A stretch of DNA of 64,000 bases from Mycolicibacterium nivoides (GTDB taxonomy: Bacteria; Actinomycetota; Actinomycetes; Mycobacteriales; Mycobacteriaceae), in the NCBI RefSeq assembly GCF_003855255.1, contig NZ_CP034072.1:4831208-4895207 (forward strand), written 5' to 3'. The translations under genes were made by a program, and so were the position numbers. Shown piece after piece: positions 52,696 to 62,878 of this stretch. Positions within the stretch are counted from its first letter, which is position 1. The number at the start of each line of letters is the position of its first letter. Below the pieces are notes generated by a model. The model was not told where the DNA came from, did no database searches, and saw only the letters and a list, made by a program, of their open reading frames with translations.

Positions 52696-52711
52696 GTAGT
52701 CACTTGACTAC
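52696..52711. promoter_or_regulatory. TetR operator 2
   Basis: GTAGTCA-CT-TGACTAC is a perfect 7-bp inverted repeat. Its centre lies 34 bp from that of operator 1, in the space between divergent tetR and dioxygenase genes. Confidence 0.75.
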
Positions 52712-52742
52712 AGTTGTTCCCACCAGCGCAAAGGATGACCCG

Positions 52743-53642
52743 ATGACCGCTTCCACCATCGCTCCCCTCACCGTCAAGAAGCTCGGCAGCCGTATCGGCG
52801 CCCGCATCGACGGGGTCCAACTGGGCGGAGATCTCGACAAGAGCACAGTCGCCGAGATCCGGCGCGCGCTGCTGGAGCACAAGGTGATCTTCTTCAGTGG
52901 CCAGCACGACCTCACGGACGAAGGGCACCACGCCTTCGCGCGACTGTTGGGCAAGCCCGTCGGCCACCACGCACTCAAGCAGGCCGATGCGCCGATCATC
53001 ACCCCCCTCGACTCCGAGTACGCCAAGGCCACCCGCTGGCACACCGACGTCACGTTCGTGCCCGACTACCCCGCCATCTCGATCCTGCGCGCGGTGACGC
53101 TGCCCGAATACGGCGGATCCACCCTGTGGGCATCGACCGCGGCCGCCTACGACGCGCTCCCCGCGCCACTCAAGCACCTCACCGAGAACCTCTGGGCCGT
53201 CCACAGCAACCGCTTCGATTACGCGGCCGCGCCGGTGGCCGCGCTCACCGACGAACAACAGCAGATGCGGGCCGCGTTCGAGAAGCCCGATTTCCGCACC
53301 GAGCACCCGGTGGTCCGGGTGCATCCGGAGACCGGCGAGCGCACCCTGGTGGCCGGCGACTTCACCCGCGGCTTCCTCGGCCTGGACAGCCACGAATCCG
53401 CGACGCTACTGGAGTTGCTGCAGCGACGGATCACCGTCCCGGAGAACACCATTCGTTGGAACTGGGCACCCGGCGACGTCGCGATCTGGGACAACCGGGC
53501 CACCCAGCACCGCGCTGTCGACGACTACGACAACCAGCGCCGGGTGATGCACCGCGTGACGCTTTCCGGTGACGTGCCCGTCGACATCCACGGGCAGCCC
53601 AGCCGGCCCCTCGCGGATGCCGCTCTGCTCCAGGCGGTCTGA
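52743..53642 (+). CDS. Fe(II)/alpha-ketoglutarate-dependent alkyl sulfate dioxygenase (Rv3406 type)
   Basis: The 299-residue TauD-family protein has the iron-binding HTD in RWHTDVTF (about 98), the distal His in [16 protein letters not shown] and Arg for alpha-ketoglutarate in RRVMHRVTL. Rv3406 cleaves alkyl sulfate esters and also oxidises some non-native compounds; sequence identity by eye is high across the core ([38 protein letters not shown]). It should supply sulfur from sulfate esters. The ATG at 52743 with AAGGA upstream is preferred to the in-frame start at 52704, which lies within the operator region. Confidence 0.92.
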   Translation: MTASTIAPLTVKKLGSRIGARIDGVQLGGDLDKSTVAEIRRALLEHKVIFFSGQHDLTDEGHHAFARLLGKPVGHHALKQADAPIITPLDSEYAKATRWHTDVTFVPDYPAISILRAVTLPEYGGSTLWASTAAAYDALPAPLKHLTENLWAVHSNRFDYAAAPVAALTDEQQQMRAAFEKPDFRTEHPVVRVHPETGERTLVAGDFTRGFLGLDSHESATLLELLQRRITVPENTIRWNWAPGDVAIWDNRATQHRAVDDYDNQRRVMHRVTLSGDVPVDIHGQPSRPLADAALLQAV

Positions 53643-53643
53643 T

Positions 53644-55674
53644 TCACATCTTGATCGCCGGCATCAGCCGGATGATGTTCCACAGCCGATTGCGCCGAGC
53701 CGACAACGACGAGATGGTCAGGGCACCGACCCAGATCACCAGCAACGTGATGATCGCCTGCCAGAGCCGGTGATCGATACCGCCGAGGATGAGCTGACGT
53801 AATCCGTTGACACCGTAGGTCATCGGGTCATAGTTGTGGAACGCCTGGAACGGCCGAGATGTGGTCTCCACCGGATACATCCCGCCTGCGCTGACCAACT
53901 GGAGCATCAGCAGGGCCATCAGCAGCACCCGACCCACCGCGGGACCGACGAATGCGTTGATCGCCTGCGTCGCCGCGACGAAGGTGCACGAGATCAGCAT
54001 CATGAAGCCCAGCATCGCGACCGGATGTGCCACCTGCATGCCCAGGGCGAACCGCACCACGCAATACAGGATGATGGCCTGGAATATCCCGATCACCGCG
54101 GCGGGCACGTAGCTGGCGAGCACCACTCGGATCGCCAGTACCTCCGCGGCGATCGGGCGGTTCTGCAACGGACGCAACACCATCCACAGCACGAGCGCAC
54201 CGAAGAACAGGGCGAGCGTGATGAAGAACGGCGCCATCCCGGTGCCGAAGTTGGGCGCGGCGTTCTCGGCTGAGTTCTGTAGGTGGACCGGGCCGCCGAT
54301 GGTGTCGGCGATCGCCTCCTTCTGCGCGGGTGTCCAGTCGGGCACCTGGCCGGCGCCGTCGGCGAGCTTGGTCGCCAACTCGGCCGATCCAGACCGCAAC
54401 TGCGTGGTACCGGATTTCAGCTGCCCGGCACCGGTGTCGAGTTTCGCTATGCCACTGGCCAATTCGGCGTTGCCCGAGGCCAGCTGCTGAGCTCCGCTTC
54501 GCAGCTGGTTCAGCTTGGCGTTGAGATCGGAGTTCTTGCTGCCGACCTGATCGAGCGCGGAGTTCAGCGGGCTGCCGGGGTTGCGCAACGACGAGGTCAT
54601 CGAGATCGCCGCATTCTCCGCATCGGTGAGCTGCTGGCGGATCTGCGGCGTGAACTGGTGGTCCCGCAGCTGATCCTGGACGCCGCGCAGTGTTCCGGCC
54701 GCGTTGTTGGCGATCGGATCCGGGCTGGCCGAGAGCTGATCGATCACCGAGGTCAGCGCCGTCGCAGCGGAATCCTGCGCCCCGGTGATGGCACCGATCT
54801 GGTCATTGGCCTGCCGCAACGCCGCGGTGCCGTCTTCCAGTTTCTGGGTGTCGCCACCGACCTTCGACAGCGCGGACGTCACCGCGACCAGCGGGTCAGT
54901 GGCCTTGGTGATCCCGTCGGAGAGCTGCTTGGCGCCGGTGGCCAACTGGGCCGAGCCGGACCGGGCGCTGTGAAGCCCGGTTGCCAGCTGACCGGCGCCG
55001 TCATCGACTTTCACCGCCCCGTCGGCGAGTTGGGCCGCACCGTCCGCGGCCTGCTTGATCCCGGCGCCCGAGCTGACCACGACCGAGAGCACCTGGTTGA
55101 CCGCCTGGCCCGATATCCGCGTCGACACCGCATTGAGCACCTGGTCGATCGCGGTGCGGCCGATGTTCGACGAGATGTAGTTGTTGGCGTCGTTGTAGAC
55201 CGCATTCAGGTTGGCCTGCTTGGGGTTCCCGGTCAGCGGTGACGCGATCGCCTCGCTGAAATCGGCCGGGAGCTCAAGCATGAAGTAGTACTGGCCGTGC
55301 TCGACGCCGCTACGCGCCTCGTCGTCATCCACCACATGCCAGTTCAGGCTCGCATCGTCGGTCAAGCTCTTGGCGATCTCGGCACCGACATTGATGTGCT
55401 GACCCGAAACCACCGCGCCCCGATCGGCATTGACGAGTGCCACCGGCATCTTGTCGACCTGGCCGAAGGGGTCCCAGTACGCCCAGAGGTACAACGCGCC
55501 GTACACCAGCGGCAGCAGCATCAGCACCACGATCGCGGCGCGGGTCATCCGGCTGCGGCCGAAGCGTTTGATCTCCGAGCCGAAGGCGAGTCCGGCGGCC
55601 GGGGCACCGAAGTTGATTCGCGCAAGCGGGGATGAGCCGCTTGCGCGAAGAGAATCGCGAAGAGAATTCAGCAC
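53644..55674 (-). CDS. YhgE/Pip-type ABC exporter membrane protein
   Basis: The 676-residue protein has one N-terminal membrane helix (about 40-65), a large extracytoplasmic region (about 70-470) of helical repeats rich in A-x-G-x-x-QL-A motifs (GAAQLADGAVKVDDGAGQLATGL), and about five C-terminal membrane helices of the ABC2 type. YhgE/Pip proteins export small or lipophilic compounds; in mycobacteria, similar genes lie with an ATPase and TetR regulator. Here the ATPase gene overlaps its start by 7 bp. It is convergent with the dioxygenase gene, 1 bp apart. Confidence 0.87.
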   Translation of the reverse strand: MLNSLRDSLRASGSSPLARINFGAPAAGLAFGSEIKRFGRSRMTRAAIVVLMLLPLVYGALYLWAYWDPFGQVDKMPVALVNADRGAVVSGQHINVGAEIAKSLTDDASLNWHVVDDDEARSGVEHGQYYFMLELPADFSEAIASPLTGNPKQANLNAVYNDANNYISSNIGRTAIDQVLNAVSTRISGQAVNQVLSVVVSSGAGIKQAADGAAQLADGAVKVDDGAGQLATGLHSARSGSAQLATGAKQLSDGITKATDPLVAVTSALSKVGGDTQKLEDGTAALRQANDQIGAITGAQDSAATALTSVIDQLSASPDPIANNAAGTLRGVQDQLRDHQFTPQIRQQLTDAENAAISMTSSLRNPGSPLNSALDQVGSKNSDLNAKLNQLRSGAQQLASGNAELASGIAKLDTGAGQLKSGTTQLRSGSAELATKLADGAGQVPDWTPAQKEAIADTIGGPVHLQNSAENAAPNFGTGMAPFFITLALFFGALVLWMVLRPLQNRPIAAEVLAIRVVLASYVPAAVIGIFQAIILYCVVRFALGMQVAHPVAMLGFMMLISCTFVAATQAINAFVGPAVGRVLLMALLMLQLVSAGGMYPVETTSRPFQAFHNYDPMTYGVNGLRQLILGGIDHRLWQAIITLLVIWVGALTISSLSARRNRLWNIIRLMPAIKM

Positions 55675-56411
55675 TGTTCGTTCTTTCCGGTCAGGATGCG
55701 GTGATCGTGCAGACCGTGGTCGGGGGCTTCGACACCGAGCGGATTGGTCACGCCGACAACGACAGTGCGCTGGGTGGCGATGGCGCCGAGCCGCTCGACT
55801 GCAATTGCCCGGCGCGAGTTGTCCCTCACCTGTTCGAGGTCGCCGACCACCAGGATCGGACGGTTCGAGAACAGGGCCAGGGTGACCTTCAGCAGGAACA
55901 GGTCGAGATCGGACAGTTCGCTGATGTAGGTGTCGGCCGCCGGCGGCGTCAGTTCTCCGAAGACCTCACGGAGTGCGGACTCGCCGGCCTCGATCGGAAC
56001 CCGTCGATACCACGGCGCCAGCCATCGGCGCTGCTCGGCGAGCACTGTCTGCACCGTGACCGAGTCCTCCAACTCGTCGATGTCGGCGAACGCCGCGATT
56101 GCGCAGTGGCGCCGGATCGCTCGGGGGGCGGTTTCGCCGCAGACCGTCACTGTGCCGCGGGTGGGCTTGAGCCGGCCGGCCAACGTGAGCAACAGTGCGG
56201 TCTGACCCCAGCCGCCGGGCATCTGGATGGCGTGGAATCCCGGCGTGAGCTCGAGGTCGATGTTCGAGAACAACGGTCCGTGCTCGCCGTCCACCCCCAA
56301 CCCGGCCGTGACGATCTGCGGCGCATCCTGCGCGACGCCCTCGTCGGGCGCCTCGGTCGCGTCGTCCCCCTCGGACGCCCGGGTGTCCTCGGCGTCGTCC
56401 TGATCTTCCAT
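55668..56411 (-). CDS. ABC-type ATP-binding protein, degenerate motifs
   Basis: The 247-residue protein follows the ABC order but with changed motifs: after an acidic N-terminal 35 residues, the Walker A position reads MPGGWGQTALLL (no GKS/T), the signature position reads ISELSDLDLFLLKVTLALF, and the Walker B position PILVVGDLEQV lacks the usual DE pair. It might be a regulatory or inactive partner of the YhgE protein. The ATG at 56411 starts after the twin operators; the frame extends beyond them without similarity. Its stop overlaps the YhgE start. Confidence 0.75.
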   Translation of the reverse strand: MEDQDDAEDTRASEGDDATEAPDEGVAQDAPQIVTAGLGVDGEHGPLFSNIDLELTPGFHAIQMPGGWGQTALLLTLAGRLKPTRGTVTVCGETAPRAIRRHCAIAAFADIDELEDSVTVQTVLAEQRRWLAPWYRRVPIEAGESALREVFGELTPPAADTYISELSDLDLFLLKVTLALFSNRPILVVGDLEQVRDNSRRAIAVERLGAIATQRTVVVGVTNPLGVEAPDHGLHDHRILTGKNEQC

Positions 56412-56424
56412 CTCCGGCCTTTCG

Positions 56425-56459
56425 ATACTCACTGGTATCCATACGATACTAGCGAGTAT
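56425..56459. promoter_or_regulatory. Twin TetR operators between exporter and tetR
   Basis: ATACTCACTGGTAT (56425-56438) and ATACTAGCGAGTAT (56446-56459) share the form ATACT-N4-(A/G)GTAT. Their centres are 21 bp apart, two helical turns, so two TetR dimers could bind on the same face. They lie between the divergent exporter operon and tetR starts. Confidence 0.8.
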
Positions 56460-56469
56460 TGTGTTGGTC

Positions 56470-57084
56470 ATGTCGGCTGTCAAACCCGCCCGCACCCGCC
56501 CCACCCGCGACGAGGTGCGCGACCGGATCCTCGACGCAGCGCTGAAGGTTTTCGCGGCCGAAGGGTTCGCCGGCGCCACCATCGACGCCATCGGTCACGC
56601 CGCGGGATTCACCAAGGGTGCGGTGTACTCCAACTTCGAATCCAAGGACGAGTTGTTCCTGGCCCTGCTGGACCGACAGTTCGAGAGTCGCGGCGCCCTC
56701 ATCGCAACCGCTCTCGACAGTGGGCACGGCGACACCGCCGCGATCGCAGCGGCATTGAGCAGGTCAACCCTGGATTCGATACACGATCAGACCGAGTACC
56801 AGATCGTGCTGACCGAGTACTGGCTGCGTGCGGTCCGAGATCCCCAGCTGCGCGAACGCCTGGTGGCCCGCCGCCGCGCGGCTGCCGATCAGGCGCTGCG
56901 CATCGTCGAACAGGCCGGCACGTCCCTGCCCGGTCACCAGCTGTCGGCGCTCGCCCAACTGGTGGTCACCATCATCTCCGGCATCGCCACCGAGGAGGTG
57001 CTGCAACCGGGGACTGTCGATGTCGACACACTCACCCGGCTGTTCACCGCGCTGCTCGAATCCAGCCCAGCTCCCGGCCGGTAG
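56470..57084 (+). CDS. TetR-family regulator of the YhgE exporter
   Basis: The 204-residue protein has the TetR DNA-binding region (DRILDAALKVFAAEGFAGATIDAIGHAAGFTKGAVYSNFESKDELFLALL) and a helical ligand domain. It is divergent from the ATPase-YhgE operon, with two matching operators directly upstream, so it likely represses that operon and itself, relieved by an exported compound. The ATG at 56470 is chosen; a GTG at 56461 is in frame. The stop is 4 bp from the PhoU stop, convergent. Confidence 0.88.
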   Translation: MSAVKPARTRPTRDEVRDRILDAALKVFAAEGFAGATIDAIGHAAGFTKGAVYSNFESKDELFLALLDRQFESRGALIATALDSGHGDTAAIAAALSRSTLDSIHDQTEYQIVLTEYWLRAVRDPQLRERLVARRRAAADQALRIVEQAGTSLPGHQLSALAQLVVTIISGIATEEVLQPGTVDVDTLTRLFTALLESSPAPGR

Positions 57085-57088
57085 CGGC

Positions 57089-57748
57089 TCAGGCGAGCTT
57101 CTTGTGCACCGGCCGCCCACCGGTCGCCTCGAAGATGACCCGCTTGCCGATCTCGACGGCGTGATCGGCGAATCGCTCGTAGTAGCGACCCAACAGTGCG
57201 ACATCGACAGCCGAGCACACCCCGTCATCCCACTGACGGTCCAACAGCAGGGTGAACAGGTGACGATGCTCGGCGTCGACGGCGTCGTCCTCGTCGCGCA
57301 GGCGCGCGGCGGCGTCGGGATCACGCGACACCAGCACCTCCTGCGCGGTGCGCGCCAACTGCACGGCCTGGGCACCCATCTCGGCAAAACTCGCCCGCAC
57401 CTCGGCCGGCAGCGCGCATTCGGGATGGCGCAACCGGGAGATGTCGGCGACATGCACCGCGAGCGCGCCCATGCGGTCGATATCGGCGGCGATGTGCATC
57501 GAACCGACGACGGTGCGCAGCTCACTGGCGACCGGCTGCTGCAGGACCAACAGCCGGAACGCCGACTCCTCGATGCGGTGGTTGTAGGCGGCGATGTGTT
57601 CGTGGTCGGCGATGACCTGCTCGGCCAGCGACAGGTCGGAGTCGAGCAGGGCCTCGTTGGCGCGCTGCATCGCACTGACCGCCAGCGCGCACATCTCGGC
57701 GAGTTGAGTGGACAGTGCCGCCAACTCGTCGTGGAACGCCTTCCGCAT
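57089..57748 (-). CDS. phoU: PhoU/PhoY phosphate-signalling protein
   Basis: The 219-residue protein is a PhoU domain pair: two three-helix bundles, each with the metal-binding type motif, as in [24 protein letters not shown] and [22 protein letters not shown]. PhoU-like proteins (PhoY1 and PhoY2 in M. tuberculosis) link the Pst phosphate transporter to the SenX3-RegX3 system. No phosphate transport gene is near. The ATG at 57748 has GGGAGGGG seven to eight bases upstream, better than the longer frame from 57757. Confidence 0.92.
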   Translation of the reverse strand: MRKAFHDELAALSTQLAEMCALAVSAMQRANEALLDSDLSLAEQVIADHEHIAAYNHRIEESAFRLLVLQQPVASELRTVVGSMHIAADIDRMGALAVHVADISRLRHPECALPAEVRASFAEMGAQAVQLARTAQEVLVSRDPDAAARLRDEDDAVDAEHRHLFTLLLDRQWDDGVCSAVDVALLGRYYERFADHAVEIGKRVIFEATGGRPVHKKLA

Positions 57749-57788
57749 GCGCCACACCCCTCCCGGCCGGACCTCGCCGCCCGGCGAG

Positions 57789-57821
57789 GGTTAGGTACCC
57801 GGAATGAGGCGGGACCTAACC
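57789..57821 (-). terminator. Hairpin at the end of choD
   Basis: GGTTAGGTACCCG and CGGGACCTAACC form a 12-bp stem with a one-base bulge and an 8-base loop. It overlaps the choD stop codon and lies upstream of phoU, so it may end choD transcription. Confidence 0.5.
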
Positions 57822-59552
57822 GCCCGAGTTGACGGGTTCGATCGGCAGCCGCCGCAGTCCGGCAGGCGCCTCGGCCGGCACCACGGGATGCGCGGGTGCG
57901 ATCGGCGCCAGTTTCCGGTACGGCTCATTCTGCGCCGGACGCTCGTCGTTCTGCCCGTTGTTCGGCCACAACGACGCGGCGCGCTCGGCCTGCGCGGTGA
58001 TCGACAGCGAGGGGTTCACCCCGAGGTTCGCCGAGATCGCGGCGCCGTCCATGACGTAGAGCGTCGGGTAGTTGTACACGCGCTGATAGGGGTCGATGAC
58101 ACCGTGATCGGCGCTGTCGCCGATGGCCGCCCCACCCAGGAAATGCGCGGTGAGCGGGATGTTGAACAGCTCGCCCCAAGTGCCGCCCGCGACGCCGTCG
58201 ACCTTCTCCGCCATCCGCCTGGTGAACTCGTTCCCCACCGGGATCCACGTCGGATTCGGCTCGCCGTGGCCCTGTTTGGACGTCATGATCCGCTTGCCCC
58301 CGGGCCCACGCTTGGTGAAGGTGGTGATCGAGTTGTCCAGATGCTGCATCACCAGGGCGATGACCGTCCGTTCACTCCAGCGGGCCGGGTTCAGCAACCG
58401 GATCAGCTTGCCCGGATCCTGGCGACCCTGTTCGAGGAACTGCCGCCAGCGCGGCACGTCGGTGCCCTGCGGCCCGGTGCCGTCGGTCATCAGCGTCTGC
58501 AGTAGCCCCATCGCGTTGGACCCCTTGCCGTAGCGCACCGGCTCGACGTGAGTGTCGGCGGTGGGGTGCACCGAGGAGGTGATGGCCACGCCGTGGGTCA
58601 GATCCATGCCGGGTGTCACCGTGAGGGTCTGGGCGCCGACGATGGACTCGGAGTTGGTTCGGGTCAGCACGCCGAGTTTGGCCGAGAGCTTGTTCAGCTT
58701 GCCGGTATCGCGCATCTTGAACAGCAGCTTCTGGGTGTTGTACGTCCCGGCCGCCAGGATCAGGTGTGTCGCGGTGAAGGTCTTGCGGCGACGACGCAGC
58801 TTGCTGCCGGTGCGGACGGTGGTGACCTCCCAAAGCCCGTCGGCACGCTGCTCGAAACTCGTCACCGTCGTCATCGCATGCACTTGCGCCCCAGCCGATT
58901 CCGCCAGTCCCAGGTAGTTCTTGACGAGCGTGTTCTTGGCGCCGTGGCGACAACCGGTCATGCATTCCCCACACTCGATGCAACCGGTGCGGGCCGGTCC
59001 GACGCCGCCGAAGAACGGGTCGGGCACAGTCTTGCCCGGTGTCATCTCGCCGTCGAGGCCGAAGAACACCCCAACCGGCGTGGCGACGAAGGTGTCCCCG
59101 CAGCCCATGTCGTCGGCGACCTCTTTGACGATGCGGTCCGCGTCGGTGAAGGTCGGGTTCTTGACCACACCGAGCATGCGCTGAGCCTGGTCGTAATGCG
59201 GCATCAGCTCGGCACGCCAGTCGGTGATGTCCTTCCACTGCGGATCGTTGAAGAACGGGTCCGGCGGCACGTACAGGGTGTTGGCGTAGTTCAGCGATCC
59301 ACCGCCCACGCCCGCACCGGCCAGGATCATCACGTTGCGCAGCAAGTGGATGCGCTGGATGCCGTACATGCCCAACTGCGGCGCCCACAGGAACTTGCGC
59401 AGGTCCCACGAGGTCTTGGCGAAATCCGGGTCGGCGAACCGTTGGCCGGCTTCGAGTACGCCGACCCGATAGCCCTTCTCAGTCAGCCGCAGCGCACTCA
59501 CGCTGCCGCCGAACCCCGAACCGATCACCAAGACGTCGTAGTCAGGCTTCAT
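57816..59552 (-). CDS. choD: Cholesterol oxidase, GMC family (Rv3409c type)
   Basis: The 578-residue flavoprotein has the FAD motif VIGSGFGGSVSALRL at the N-terminus, the GMC-type GAGVGGGSLNYANTLY, and C-terminal LHVMDGAAI-like TLYVMDGAAISANLGVNPSLSITAQAERA. It contains CIECGECMTGCRHGAKNTL with four Cys, known in the mycobacterial ChoD group. It should oxidise 3-beta-hydroxysterols to 3-ketosterols, although ChoD of M. tuberculosis may have another role. The order choD-guaB3-guaB2 is as in M. tuberculosis. There is no signal peptide. The gap to guaB3 is 66 bp on the same strand. Confidence 0.9.
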   Translation of the reverse strand: MKPDYDVLVIGSGFGGSVSALRLTEKGYRVGVLEAGQRFADPDFAKTSWDLRKFLWAPQLGMYGIQRIHLLRNVMILAGAGVGGGSLNYANTLYVPPDPFFNDPQWKDITDWRAELMPHYDQAQRMLGVVKNPTFTDADRIVKEVADDMGCGDTFVATPVGVFFGLDGEMTPGKTVPDPFFGGVGPARTGCIECGECMTGCRHGAKNTLVKNYLGLAESAGAQVHAMTTVTSFEQRADGLWEVTTVRTGSKLRRRRKTFTATHLILAAGTYNTQKLLFKMRDTGKLNKLSAKLGVLTRTNSESIVGAQTLTVTPGMDLTHGVAITSSVHPTADTHVEPVRYGKGSNAMGLLQTLMTDGTGPQGTDVPRWRQFLEQGRQDPGKLIRLLNPARWSERTVIALVMQHLDNSITTFTKRGPGGKRIMTSKQGHGEPNPTWIPVGNEFTRRMAEKVDGVAGGTWGELFNIPLTAHFLGGAAIGDSADHGVIDPYQRVYNYPTLYVMDGAAISANLGVNPSLSITAQAERAASLWPNNGQNDERPAQNEPYRKLAPIAPAHPVVPAEAPAGLRRLPIEPVNSGG

Positions 59553-59618
59553 GTGATCAGTATGACGCTACCGACAGGTAACTTCTAGACAGGAGGCCCT
59601 AACTTGTAAAGACGAGCA

Positions 59619-60746
59619 TCAGCTCCCGACGGTCAGGCCGACCTTTTGGAACTCCTTGAGATCGCAGTACCCGGCCTTGGCCATCGACCGGCGCAGGCCA
59701 CCGACCAGGTTCAACGACCCGAACGGATCGTCGGACGGCCCGTTGAGCACCTGTTCCAGGCCGGGACGCTCACCGACCGCCACCTGCAGCAGGGCACCGC
59801 GCGGCAACGACGGGTGCGCGGCCGCGGACGGCCAGAACCAGCCGCCGCCCAGCGCCTCCTCTGAGATGGCCAGCGGCGTGCCCAGCACCACGGCGTCGGC
59901 GCCGCAGGCGATCGCCTTGGCCAGATCACCGGAGCTGTGGATATCGCCGTCGGCCAGCACATGCACGTAGCGTCCGCCGGTCTCGTCGAGGTATTCACGA
60001 CGCGCGGCGGCCGCATCGGCGATCGCGGTGGCCATCGGCACGCTGATGCCCAGCACCTCGTCGCTGGTGGTCACACCCGCAGTGGAGCCGTAGCCGACGA
60101 TCACACCGGCCGCGCCCGTACGCATCAGGTGCAGGGCGGTGCGATGGTCGAGCACACCGCCGGCCACGACCGGCACATCGAGCTCGGAGATGAACGTCTT
60201 CAAGTTCAGCGGCTCGCCATCGGACGCCACGCGCTCGGCGGAGATGATGGTGCCCTGGATGACCAGCAGGTCGATCCCGGCGGCCACCAGGGTCGGGGTC
60301 AGCGCCTGGGCGTTCTGCGGGCTGACCCGGACCGCCGTGGTCACCCCGGCCTCACGGATGCGGGTCACCGCCGCGCCGAGCAGCTCGGGATCCAGCGGAG
60401 CGGCGTGCAGCTGCTGCAGCATCCGGATGGCGGCCGCGTCGTCGGACGCGGTCGCGGCGACATCGCGGACCTGGGCGACCTTCTCCTCGACATCGGCGTG
60501 CCGGCCGATCAGACCCTCGCCGTTGAGCACACCGAGCCCGCCGAGCCGGCCCATCTCGATCGCGAACTCCACCGACACCAGCGCATCGGTGGGATGCGCG
60601 ACGACCGGAACCTCGAAGCGGTAGGCATCGAGCTGCCACGCCGTCGACACATCCTTGGACGAGCGGGTGCGCCGCGAGGGCACGATCGTGATGTCGTCGA
60701 GTTCGTAGGTGCGCCGGGCGGTTCTGCCCATGCCGATTTCAACCAT
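59619..60746 (-). CDS. guaB3: GuaB3, IMP dehydrogenase-related protein
   Basis: The 375-residue TIM-barrel protein is of the IMPDH family without CBS domains. It has the N-terminal GRTARRTYELDDITIVPSRRTRSSKDVSTAW, VAGGVLDHRTALHLMRTGAAGVIVGYGS, and the conserved GGLRRSMAKAGYCDLKEFQKV end. The IMPDH catalytic Cys loop (GSxCTTR) is not present, so classical IMP dehydrogenase activity is doubtful; actinobacterial GuaB3 groups near GMP reductases. The ATG at 60746 gives the same length as Rv3410c; M at 60755 is possible. It follows guaB2 by 38 bp in one operon. Confidence 0.93.
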   Translation of the reverse strand: MVEIGMGRTARRTYELDDITIVPSRRTRSSKDVSTAWQLDAYRFEVPVVAHPTDALVSVEFAIEMGRLGGLGVLNGEGLIGRHADVEEKVAQVRDVAATASDDAAAIRMLQQLHAAPLDPELLGAAVTRIREAGVTTAVRVSPQNAQALTPTLVAAGIDLLVIQGTIISAERVASDGEPLNLKTFISELDVPVVAGGVLDHRTALHLMRTGAAGVIVGYGSTAGVTTSDEVLGISVPMATAIADAAAARREYLDETGGRYVHVLADGDIHSSGDLAKAIACGADAVVLGTPLAISEEALGGGWFWPSAAAHPSLPRGALLQVAVGERPGLEQVLNGPSDDPFGSLNLVGGLRRSMAKAGYCDLKEFQKVGLTVGS

Positions 60747-60784
60747 GTCGCGCATGACTGCTCTTAGTCTCCTGCCCCACCGAT

Positions 60785-62868
<2,084 letters not shown>

Positions 62869-62878
<10 letters not shown>

